From positions 1,426,001 through 1,490,000 of the forward strand of contig JACPIT010000005.1 in NCBI GenBank assembly GCA_016187945.1: DNA of 64,000 bases, given 5' to 3'. The DNA comes from Opitutia bacterium. GTDB taxonomy: Bacteria; Verrucomicrobiota; Verrucomicrobiia; Opitutales; Opitutaceae. Positions 1 through 6,706 of this stretch are shown piece after piece. How positions within the stretch are numbered: position 1 is the stretch's first letter; each line of letters starts with the position of its first letter. Position numbers and translations under genes: made by a program. The notes beneath the pieces are model-generated. The model did not search any database. It was not told the DNA's origin and saw only the letters and a program-made list of their open reading frames with translations.

Positions 1-191
1 TCGTCGGCGGAGAGCGACGTGTCCTCGCCCAGCAGTTGGCCGATTTCCTGCGCCTCGACTTCGTGCAGCAACTCGAGGCCGTGCTCGATCTGGTGGTTGA
101 GCAGCAGGCCGCCCGCGAGCAGCACGGCGATCGTGATCGACGTGACGAGCAGCGCGAGGCGACGGGTGACCTGGACGCGGAAGGAACTCAT
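1..191 (-). CDS. Sensor histidine kinase, N-terminal fragment
   Basis: Only the first 63 codons are inside the window; the gene runs off the left edge. The protein starts MSSFRVQVTRRLALL, followed by one hydrophobic segment at about residues 12-32, then the start of a periplasmic region. This is the usual beginning of a membrane-bound sensor kinase. The ATG overlaps the stop of the response regulator gene by ATGA, so the two are translationally coupled and very probably form a cognate pair. The regulator resembles the CusR/CopR heavy-metal type and the charged, short N-terminus here fits a CusS-type kinase, but the catalytic domains are out of view. The kinase identity rests on context and topology only. 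Confidence 0.7.
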   Translation of the reverse strand, partial: MSSFRVQVTRRLALLVTSITIAVLLAGGLLLNHQIEHGLELLHEVEAQEIGQLLGEDTSLSAD

Positions 192-856
192 GCGAGCTGA
201 TAGCCGGTGCCGCGGATCGTCTTGATGAACGGCGGGCCGTCCGGGCGCTCGAATTTTTGCCGCAGGCGGCGGACGTAGACGTCGATCAGGTTCGTTTCGA
301 GATCGTAGGAGGCGTCCCAGATTTTCTCGGCGATGAGCGTGCGCGTGAGCACGCGGCGCGGGTTTTGCAGGAACAGCTCGAGCAGGGCGAATTCGCGCGC
401 GGTCAGCTCGACGGGGCGGCCGGCGACTTCGGCGGTGCGCGAGAGGAGGTCGAGCTTCACGCCGCCGTGCTCGAGCACCGTGGCGCGCGGGCCGGTCGCC
501 TGGCGCCGCAGCAGCGAGCGCACGCGCGCGACGAGTTCGTCGACGCTGAAAGGTTTCGGCAGGTAGTCGTCCGCGCCGAGATTGAGCCCGCGGATGCGGT
601 CCGCGACGGCATCGCGCGCGCTGAGGATCAGCACGGGCTCGTTGAAACCGGCGCCGCGCCACTCCTGCAGCAGCGTGAGGCCGTCGGCGTCGGGCAGGCC
701 GAGGTCGAGGACGATGGCGTCGTAGGGTTCGTCGGCGAGCGCATCGCGCGCGGCGGCGGCGGTGCCGACGAGCTTCACCGTGTAAGCTTGCTCGGAGAGA
801 GCGCGCTCCACGAACTGGCCGACTTTGCGTTCGTCTTCGACGATGAGGATTTTCAT
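188..856 (-). CDS. OmpR/PhoB-family response regulator (CusR-like)
   Basis: A 222-residue two-component regulator with a receiver domain (residues 1-115) and a winged-helix DNA-binding domain (about 125-222). The phosphoacceptor is Asp51 in AIVLDLGLPD, the acidic pocket is formed by the VEDE stretch near residue 6, and the conserved Lys is Lys101 in YLPKPF. The C-terminal half contains ELTAREFALLELF and DVYVRRLRQK, close to the copper-responsive CusR/CopR subgroup by eye. It is the penultimate gene of the eight-gene block, 12 nt after the dihaem cytochrome and overlapping the kinase start by ATGA. It may control this operon in response to metal or redox state, which is an inference. Confidence 0.95.
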   Translation of the reverse strand: MKILIVEDERKVGQFVERALSEQAYTVKLVGTAAAARDALADEPYDAIVLDLGLPDADGLTLLQEWRGAGFNEPVLILSARDAVADRIRGLNLGADDYLPKPFSVDELVARVRSLLRRQATGPRATVLEHGGVKLDLLSRTAEVAGRPVELTAREFALLELFLQNPRRVLTRTLIAEKIWDASYDLETNLIDVYVRRLRQKFERPDGPPFIKTIRGTGYQLA

Positions 857-868
857 GCGGTTGCCTCG

Positions 869-1753
869 TCAGTGCTTTTGCCAGGAGCGGACAAGGCGGG
901 CGAGCCCAAGCACGTCGGTGTCGGGCAGCGTCTCGTGGCCGGCCATCGGCGAACCGGGCAGGCCGAACTTGACGATGCGCGCGAGTGCGAGTTCGACGTC
1001 GGCATCGGGCGGAACGCGGCGCCAGCCCTGCGCGGGCCAGTCCGGCGGACGCACGCTCAGGCGCGCGGCGAGCGGGCCGTCGCCGTGGCCGGCGGGGCCG
1101 TGACAGGGCGTGCAGAGCTGCGCGAAAATCCGCCGCGCGTGCGCGGCGTCGGTCGGCGGCGCCGAGCGGTCGGGGCGCCACGCGCTGGTTTGTGCGAGCC
1201 GTTGCGGAATCGTGTCGGCGCCGAGCGAGGCGAGGTAGGCGACGAGCGCTTCGCCGTCGGACTCGTCGCCGCCGCGGCGGAAAAGATGCGCATACGACGG
1301 CATGCGCGAGCCCGGCGAGACGGCGCGCGGCTTTTGCAGATGCAGCCGGTTCCACTCGGCGGAGCGGCGATTGGCGACATTCGCGAGATCGGGGCCGTTG
1401 CGGCGGTTGCCCGGCAACGGCGGTTGGTCGGCGGCGAGTTTCGCCCAATCGCTCGCCGGGCCCCAGCGTTCGACGTCGGCGGGCACGCGCGGGCGGACAT
1501 ACTGCGAGTGGCAGTGGATGCAGCCTTCGTGGATGTAGACTTCGTGGCCGTGCGCGACGAGCGGATCGGTCGCGAGCGCGGCGGCGCGCGCGACTGAGGC
1601 ACAGGTCGCCAGCGCGAGAACAGCGGCGACGGCGTGAAAACCGATCGGCGCGAGCACGCGGCCGGTCGGGATGGCGCGACGCGCCAGCCGGCGCGGGAGA
1701 ATTTTCAGCGCGGGCTGAAGCACCGGGCTATCCATTGCGGTGGCGCGTCTCAT
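869..1753 (-). CDS. CcoO-like cytochrome c fused to a second cytochrome c domain
   Basis: A 294-residue dihaem c-type cytochrome. After an N-terminal hydrophobic segment (about residues 28-52), the first haem site CIHCH (about residue 76) sits in CIHCHSQYVRP, the signature of FixO/CcoO subunits of cbb3 oxidases. The following GPDLANV, EWNRLHL and MPSYAHL blocks, including the likely axial Met, also match CcoO. A second domain carries CTPCHG (about residue 213) and resembles the small cytochromes of CcoP type. The ATG at 1753 overlaps the stop of the CcoN-like gene by ATGA, which decides the start; a second ATG six codons downstream is possible. It probably passes electrons to or from the membrane partner upstream in the operon. 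CcoO normally has one haem, so the fusion is unusual. Confidence 0.88.
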   Translation of the reverse strand: MRRATAMDSPVLQPALKILPRRLARRAIPTGRVLAPIGFHAVAAVLALATCASVARAAALATDPLVAHGHEVYIHEGCIHCHSQYVRPRVPADVERWGPASDWAKLAADQPPLPGNRRNGPDLANVANRRSAEWNRLHLQKPRAVSPGSRMPSYAHLFRRGGDESDGEALVAYLASLGADTIPQRLAQTSAWRPDRSAPPTDAAHARRIFAQLCTPCHGPAGHGDGPLAARLSVRPPDWPAQGWRRVPPDADVELALARIVKFGLPGSPMAGHETLPDTDVLGLARLVRSWQKH

Positions 1754-2997
1754 GTCTGGCGGAAGTCGAGCAGCCAGCGGATCGATGCGGCCGTCATCGC
1801 GATGCCGGCGGCGAGGCGCAGCGCGAGCAGCGCCTGCGTCCAGTTTTCGCTGCGAAACAGCTCGGCCTCGTGCTCGCTTTCGACGGCCCCCAGCGCGAGC
1901 AGCGCCGCGACGAACACGGCAAAGCCGATTTGCCACGTGGCGAAGACACCGCGCGGCGCAGGACGGCGGACGAGCGTGGTGAGCATCATCGCATTCACGC
2001 TCGTCACGAGTCCGGCCATGGCGAGGTGGGCGTGCGCGACGAAACCGTGGGTGAATTTCAGCGCCTCGGAAACGCGCGGCAAAAAACTCGCCCAGCCGCT
2101 CGCGACGAGCAGCGCCCACCAGACGAGCGCGGCACGCAGCCACGGTCGCGCCGCGTCGCTCCACGCGTAGCCGCGCCAGTGCCGCGCGAGGAGCGGAATC
2201 CACGCGAGCAACGAGCCGAGCGACACGATCGCCGCGAGCGCGTGGTGCGAGACGTTGCCGTGCTCGATCGCGGCGAAGACGAGCCAGTTCACCGCGAGCG
2301 CCGCCACGATCCCGCGCGAGCGGCGCGGCCGGACGGCGTTGGCCGAGGGGAGGCGCAAGAGCACGGGCACGAGGAGAAAAATCGTCACGATGCCGAGCGT
2401 CGATCCGAGCAACGCCGCGCCCGTGGCGCCGCCGCTGTCGGGATTGACCGCGGGATAAACGTCGCGGCCCATCGACCAGAACAGCGCCGCGGGCACCGGC
2501 AGCAGCAGCGCGAGCGCGGCGACGCGCGCGAGGCGTTCGCGCGTCGCGAGCGCGGGCCAGCGACGGTTGGTCGCGAGGGCGAGCACGCCCCACAGCGCGA
2601 GCATCGCGACGGGCAGCAGCGGCCGCGCCCAGCCGGTCCAGTCGAGGAAAAGCTTTCCGCTCGTCTCTCCCGCGAGCCAGCTCGCGCCGCCGAGGACGAG
2701 GGTCAGCGACCAGAGGCGCAGCGCGGTTTGCGCGCCGCGGATGCGCTGATCGCCGGCGAACCACGCGAGCAGCGCGCCGACGGCCGGCAGCGACATCCAG
2801 CCGTAGAGTTGCCAGTCGAGATGCAGGGGCACCCAGCGACCGTAAGTGAGCGGCGCGAGCGCGTCGCCGGCGGCGGGCCAGAGCAGCACGACGGCGAGCC
2901 AGAGGCCGACGAGATTGGCGGCGACGAGCCAGCCGAGACTGTGCCGCGCCACGCTCCGAGCGAGATCGACGGGCGCGGGTTCGCCCGCGGAGTTCAC
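1750..2997 (-). CDS. CcoN-like haem-copper oxidase subunit, apparently lacking one CuB histidine
   Basis: A 415-residue multispanning membrane protein. Aligned by eye to cbb3 subunit I, it keeps His59 in VPLHLDWQ (helix II, low-spin haem ligand), His251-His252 in NVSHHALAA (helix VII, two CuB ligands) and His322/His324 in VAHAHLAMAG (helix X, high- and low-spin haem ligands). The helix VI segment, where CcoN has the motif GHNAV with the third CuB histidine, reads SGGATGAALLG and has no His. The protein is also shorter than typical CcoN (about 470 residues or more). The start is a GTG whose GTGA overlaps the stop of the ABC ATPase. Its coupling to a CcoO-like cytochrome supports an electron-transfer role, but oxygen reduction is doubtful. 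The helix assignment is manual. Confidence 0.8.
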   Translation of the reverse strand: MNSAGEPAPVDLARSVARHSLGWLVAANLVGLWLAVVLLWPAAGDALAPLTYGRWVPLHLDWQLYGWMSLPAVGALLAWFAGDQRIRGAQTALRLWSLTLVLGGASWLAGETSGKLFLDWTGWARPLLPVAMLALWGVLALATNRRWPALATRERLARVAALALLLPVPAALFWSMGRDVYPAVNPDSGGATGAALLGSTLGIVTIFLLVPVLLRLPSANAVRPRRSRGIVAALAVNWLVFAAIEHGNVSHHALAAIVSLGSLLAWIPLLARHWRGYAWSDAARPWLRAALVWWALLVASGWASFLPRVSEALKFTHGFVAHAHLAMAGLVTSVNAMMLTTLVRRPAPRGVFATWQIGFAVFVAALLALGAVESEHEAELFRSENWTQALLALRLAAGIAMTAASIRWLLDFRQT

Positions 2998-3677
2998 GAC
3001 GGCACCTCGCTGATTTCGCCGTTGCGGACGCGCACGATGCGGTCGCACGCCTCGGCGAAGCGTCGTTCGTGCGTCGCGAGCACGACGGCGATGCCGTCGC
3101 GGGCGGCGAGTTCCTTGAGCAACCCGAAGACGGATTCGCCGGTTGCCTCGTCGAGCGAGCCGGTGGGCTCGTCGGCGAGGAGCAGGCGCGGAGAATTCAT
3201 CAGCGCGCGGCAAATCGCGACGCGCTGACGCTCGCCGCCGGAGATGTCCTGCACGCGGTGCGCGAGCCGGTGATCGAGGCCGACGCGGCGCGTCAGCTCG
3301 GCGATGCGCGCCTCGGCGGCGGCGCGGGGCGTGCCGAGTGCGATGGCGGGGACGCGGAGATTCTCGCCGACGGTGAGATCGGCGATGAGGTTGTGCAGTT
3401 GGAAAACGAAACCGAGGTGGTGACGGCGCAGGACGAGGCGGTCGGCTTCGCGGCGCGGGTCGAGACCGCAGACGCTCAACTCACCGCGGTCCGGCACGTC
3501 GAGGCCGCCGAGCAGGTGGAGCAGCGTGCTCTTGCCGGAGCCGGACGCGCCCCAGAGCGCGACCATCTCGCCGGCGCGCACATCGAGGCTCACATCGCGC
3601 AGGACGGCGACGCGGCCGCCGTCGTAGGATTTCGAGACGTTGCGGGCGGAGGCGAGGATTTCGCGGGCGTTATTCAT
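2994..3677 (-). CDS. ABC transporter ATP-binding protein, LolD/MacB type
   Basis: A 227-residue ATPase with Walker A GASGSGKST (about residues 43-51), Q-loop in VFQLHNLI, signature ISGGERQRV, Walker B LLLADEPTGSLDE and an H-loop in LATHERR. The sequence and size match the LolD/MacB/FtsE group, which powers FtsX-fold permeases that act mechanically on lipoproteins, peptides or periplasmic substrates rather than forming classic channels. It overlaps the permease gene by 8 nt and the next gene by GTGA, so it belongs to the same transcript. The substrate is not evident. The isoprenoid genes upstream and haem proteins downstream hint at cofactor handling or membrane redox assembly, which is inference. 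Confidence 0.95.
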   Translation of the reverse strand: MNNAREILASARNVSKSYDGGRVAVLRDVSLDVRAGEMVALWGASGSGKSTLLHLLGGLDVPDRGELSVCGLDPRREADRLVLRRHHLGFVFQLHNLIADLTVGENLRVPAIALGTPRAAAEARIAELTRRVGLDHRLAHRVQDISGGERQRVAICRALMNSPRLLLADEPTGSLDEATGESVFGLLKELAARDGIAVVLATHERRFAEACDRIVRVRNGEISEVPS

Positions 3678-4782
3678 AGCGCAGCGCCTCCGCGGGTTGG
3701 ATTTTCATCGCGAAACGCGCCGGGTAGATCGCGCCGAGCGCGGCAGTGACGAACGCGGTCGCGACGATGCCGGCGAGGACGACGGGTTGCGTCGTGGCCT
3801 GGATGTAGCCGTTGAACTGCGGCACGCGCTCGAGGACGGCGAGCAGCGCGAAGCCGATCGCGAAACCGGCGACGACGCCGGCGGCGGCGATGCAGGTCGC
3901 TTCGCCAAAGATCAGCGCGGCGACCTGCGGGCGCGAGAAGCCGCAGACGCGCAGCACGGCGATCTCGCGGATGCGCGTGAAGACGGACAGCAGCATCGTG
4001 TTAGCGACGCCGAGGCCGCCGAGGCAGAACGCGCAGATGCCGACGGCCCAGGCAGTGAAGTTCAGGATTTTGAAACTGTTGTAGGTCGAGTTGAACTCGC
4101 GGTTCTCGAGCGCGATCACGCCCGGCTGCGCGGCTTCGAGCGCGCGCTTGAACGTCGCGCCCTGCGACTGGTCGCGGAGCTTGACCGTGACGACCGACGC
4201 CGCGCCGTCGCGGTGAAAAAACTCCTGCGCGGCGCCGAGCGGCAGAAAGACGCCGCCATCCTCGAAGCCGTTTTCGGTTTTGAAAATGCCGCCGACGCGG
4301 AAGCGGCCGCGCCCGATCTCCACCTCGTCGCCGGCGTGGGCGGAAAGGAATTCCGCGGCGCGCGAGCCGAGGAAGATTTCTCCGGTGCGCCGGCCGAAAT
4401 CCGCGACGGAGCCCGCGAGCCATTCGGCTTTGGCGAGCCGCGGATCGCTCGCCTCGACGCCGAAGCAGGTGATGACCGGCCGGCCCGGCGCCGACACGAT
4501 GCTGAAGAGCACCGGGTGCGCCTCCGCGACTTCCGGGCGAGCGCGGATCGCGGCGACTTGCGCAGGTGTGACGGAGCTGAAGAACAAGTCGGAGACGTTT
4601 CGCTCGAAGACGAGGTAGTGGCTGTCGCTCGAGAGCAGCCGCTGGAACATGCCGATCGCGCCGGTGACGATCGCGAGGATCGCGAGCATGGCGGCGACAC
4701 CGAACGCGATGCCGGCGGTGCCGATGAGCGCACGCCAGCGATGGCGGACGAGATTGATGAAGACGAGCGGGAGGACGTTCAT
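3670..4782 (-). CDS. ABC transporter permease, FtsX/MacB fold
   Basis: A 370-residue permease with the typical FtsX layout. There is one transmembrane helix near the N-terminus (about residues 15-45), a large periplasmic MacB-like domain (about 50-240), then three helices with the FtsX signature region starting around LGGLGVANTMLLSVF and ending IYPARFAMKIQPAEALRYE. That final motif is characteristic of MacB/LolC-type permeases. It is a half-size permease, so a homodimer is expected. The ATG at 4782 lies 18 nt after the polyprenyl synthase stop, and the gene overlaps the ATPase by 8 nt. No outer-membrane or membrane-fusion partner is visible in the window. Confidence 0.93.
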   Translation of the reverse strand: MNVLPLVFINLVRHRWRALIGTAGIAFGVAAMLAILAIVTGAIGMFQRLLSSDSHYLVFERNVSDLFFSSVTPAQVAAIRARPEVAEAHPVLFSIVSAPGRPVITCFGVEASDPRLAKAEWLAGSVADFGRRTGEIFLGSRAAEFLSAHAGDEVEIGRGRFRVGGIFKTENGFEDGGVFLPLGAAQEFFHRDGAASVVTVKLRDQSQGATFKRALEAAQPGVIALENREFNSTYNSFKILNFTAWAVGICAFCLGGLGVANTMLLSVFTRIREIAVLRVCGFSRPQVAALIFGEATCIAAAGVVAGFAIGFALLAVLERVPQFNGYIQATTQPVVLAGIVATAFVTAALGAIYPARFAMKIQPAEALRYE

Positions 4783-4800
4783 GCGCGCGGGCTCCGTGCG

Positions 4801-5766
4801 TCACGCGGCGCGGTGTTGGTGGTCGGCCTCCGGCGCAGCGCGACGGATGAGCGATGCGTGCGCGGCCCAGAGATAATCCCAGCGCCGGCCGCCGCGGTCG
4901 CGGAGCGTTTGCAGCGCGCGCTGGGCCTGGCGGGCGAGGCGCATCCAGCGTGCCTGCGCGCGTTCGCGGCCGAGGGCGAGCGCGAGATTGGGGCGGCTGA
5001 GGAGACGGTCGCGGCCGGTGGTCTTGCCGGTCGCCGCGGCGCTATCGAGCACATCGCTGAGATCATCGGCGATTTGGTAGAGTTGCCCCCAGTAAACGGC
5101 AAGGGCGGCGAGCGCGCGGCGCTCGATGCGGCTCGGGCGCGCGATCGCGGCCGGCAATTCGAGGGCGAGCGTGAGAAGCGCGCCGGTCTTGCCCGCCGCG
5201 ATGCGGCTGACGAGCGACGCGGGACGCTCGGTGGAAGCGAACGCCAGATCCCACGCCTGGCCGCCCACGAGCCCGGCGGCGCCGAGCGCGCGATCGAGCG
5301 CGGTCGCGGCGCGTTGGCGTGCGGCGCGGGTCTCGCGGGCGAACGCGGAGGCGACGAGCGCGTAGGCGCGGTTGATCAACGCGAGCGCCGCGAGGATGGC
5401 GGTGGCTTCGCCGTGGACGCGGTGCACGCAGAGCTGGTTGCGGCGCTGCACGGCGTCGTCCATGCACGGCAGATCGTCGAGGAGGAGCGAGGCGGTGTGA
5501 AAATACTCGACGGCGGTCGCGAGTTCGAGCGCCCGGGCGCGAGCGAGGCCGTGCGCGAGAGCGGCGGCGAGAACGAGGCGACCGCGAATCATTTTTCCCG
5601 GATGCGCGACGCATTGCCGCAGCGCCGCGAGCAGACGGGGTTCGCCGCGCGACGGGAGCGGGAGATGACGCTGCAACGCGGCCGGAAGCGCCCGCTCCGC
5701 GGCGGCGGCGGCGAGGCTGGCGCTCGGGCGGCGAGAGCGGGTGCGGCGGAGCGCGCGGGAGCTCAT
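4801..5766 (-). CDS. Polyprenyl (geranylgeranyl-type) diphosphate synthase
   Basis: A 321-residue trans-isoprenyl diphosphate synthase of the IspA/CrtE family, which condenses isopentenyl diphosphate onto an allylic primer. The first aspartate-rich motif is LLLDDLPCMDD (about residues 95-103), of the DDx4D form common in bacterial farnesyl and geranylgeranyl synthases. The second is QIADDLSD (about 232-239). GKMIRGRLVLAAA supplies the diphosphate-binding basic residues. The ATG at 5766 overlaps the YceI-like gene stop by ATGA, which decides the start. Coupling to a YceI-fold protein, a family known to bind isoprenoids including ubiquinone, suggests the product is a quinone side chain, haem farnesyl group or related lipid used by this operon. 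That link is inferred. Confidence 0.9.
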   Translation of the reverse strand: MSSRALRRTRSRRPSASLAAAAAERALPAALQRHLPLPSRGEPRLLAALRQCVAHPGKMIRGRLVLAAALAHGLARARALELATAVEYFHTASLLLDDLPCMDDAVQRRNQLCVHRVHGEATAILAALALINRAYALVASAFARETRAARQRAATALDRALGAAGLVGGQAWDLAFASTERPASLVSRIAAGKTGALLTLALELPAAIARPSRIERRALAALAVYWGQLYQIADDLSDVLDSAAATGKTTGRDRLLSRPNLALALGRERAQARWMRLARQAQRALQTLRDRGGRRWDYLWAAHASLIRRAAPEADHQHRAA

Positions 5767-6314
5767 GCCGCCTTCGCCTGGAAGTGGAAGCGGACGTGGA
5801 CGAGCGGGTCGACCTTCAGCGCGAGCATCAGGCGGATGACCGGCAGACCGTAGTCGCGCGTGTCGATCGCGGCATCGCCGTCGATCGCGTAGGTCGGGCC
5901 GTGCTGGCTGATCGTCACGGGAAAACGGAGCTCGCGCGTGACGCCGTGGAACGTGAACCGGCCGCGCGCCTCGGTCGCGCCGGCGGCGGCGTTCAGCGTG
6001 ACGAGCGTGAACTTCGCGTCGGGAAAATCGTCGGTGTGCTGCCATTCGTGCATCGCGGCATCGCGCTTCGGTTTGCCGGTGGCGACGTCGCGGAAGCGGA
6101 ACGCGAGCTCGGCGCCGGTGATGTGGCCGGCATCGTCGACCGTGCCGGTGAGAGCGTAGTTTTTGAGGGCGCCGACGAACGAATCGACCGTGGCCTTGAC
6201 CGCGACTTCGATGGTGGACTGGTCGCGGTCGAATTTCAGCGCGCGATCGGCGGCGGCGAGCGGCGCGGCGACGAGGGCCAGCGCCGCGAGCGAGAGAAGG
6301 AGGCGAGGGTTCAC
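5763..6314 (-). CDS. YceI-family periplasmic lipocalin-like protein
   Basis: A 183-residue exported protein. A GTG start at 6314 gives a clean signal peptide (PRLLLSLAALALVAAPLAAAD, read in two parts, cleavage near residue 24). The mature part begins LKFDRDQSTIEVAVKATVDSF, the typical YceI opening, and continues through FRDVATGKPKRDAAMHEW and RFTFHGVTREL, the repeated strand motifs of this beta-barrel family. Known members bind polyisoprenoids. It heads the minus-strand block and overlaps the polyprenyl synthase by ATGA. The ORF-track start at 6491 would place about 60 charged residues before the signal peptide and cross the hairpin at 6348, so the GTG is preferred. Confidence 0.88.
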   Translation of the reverse strand: MNPRLLLSLAALALVAAPLAAADRALKFDRDQSTIEVAVKATVDSFVGALKNYALTGTVDDAGHITGAELAFRFRDVATGKPKRDAAMHEWQHTDDFPDAKFTLVTLNAAAGATEARGRFTFHGVTRELRFPVTISQHGPTYAIDGDAAIDTRDYGLPVIRLMLALKVDPLVHVRFHFQAKAA

Positions 6315-6347
6315 GCCGCAGCTTCGCGGGTGAAAATGAACGGGCGT

Positions 6348-6379
6348 TGAACGGCGGATGAATCGCCGTTCATTTTTTT
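6348..6379. promoter_or_regulatory. Inverted repeat with T-run upstream of the YceI gene
   Basis: TGAACGGCG and CGCCGTTCA form perfect 9-bp arms separated by 7 nt, followed on the plus strand by seven T. Read on the plus strand it looks like an intrinsic terminator, but no plus-strand gene ends nearby. Read on the minus strand it lies 34 nt before the GTG of the YceI gene, and a third partial half-site, CGCCCGTTCA, follows. An operator or 5' leader hairpin for the minus operon is the more natural reading. Confidence 0.45.
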
Positions 6380-6417
6380 CGACGCGCGCGGCGGGTGCGG
6401 CGAGGTGTTGGCCGTTG

Positions 6418-6442
6418 CTCGGGTGCGGTCGCTCGACCCGAG
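6418..6442. repeat. 7-bp inverted repeat, possible operator
   Basis: CTCGGGT and ACCCGAG are perfect inverted arms with an 11-nt spacer (centre-to-centre 18 bp). The site lies about 265 nt before the TonB receptor start. It could be a regulator site or a chance palindrome in GC-rich DNA. Confidence 0.25.
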
Positions 6443-6706
6443 GAGGAAAGAAGTCGCGCGCTCGCGTGGGGCGATTTCCGATGCGGCTCATGGGGCGATT
6501 CCCGAAAGTTTCGGCGCGGAGCTTTGCCGGCGGCGGTGTTTTTCACTCGGAAAACGCGCGGCATCGGCACGGCGTGCTGCGGTCGGGCGGCGCATCCGGT
6601 GTTGAGGCCGCGCGGTCGGATTGTTTCAGGAAGGGTGGGCCCGGGGTTGTCGGCGGCGTCCACGCCCAAAGCGCTGCCTCCACGAAATCACGCCAGTTGA
6701 CCGACC

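Larger units (their letters stand above)
6315..6706. other. Divergent intergenic region (392 bp)
   Basis: This region separates the YceI operon (minus) from the TonB receptor operon (plus) and should hold both promoters. It contains a 9-bp perfect inverted repeat next to a T-run near 6348 and a 7-bp perfect inverted repeat near 6418. Neither a convincing -35/-10 pair nor a conserved gene fragment was recognised. ORF-track entries here are arginine- and proline-rich shadows. Confidence 0.6.

Noticed and set aside
985-3228. 747-residue plus-strand ORF
   Set aside because: Arginine-rich shadow of the cytochrome, CcoN-like and ABC genes on the other strand; no recognisable domain.
3640-5853. 737-residue plus-strand ORF
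   Set aside because: Charged antisense shadow of the permease and prenyl synthase genes.
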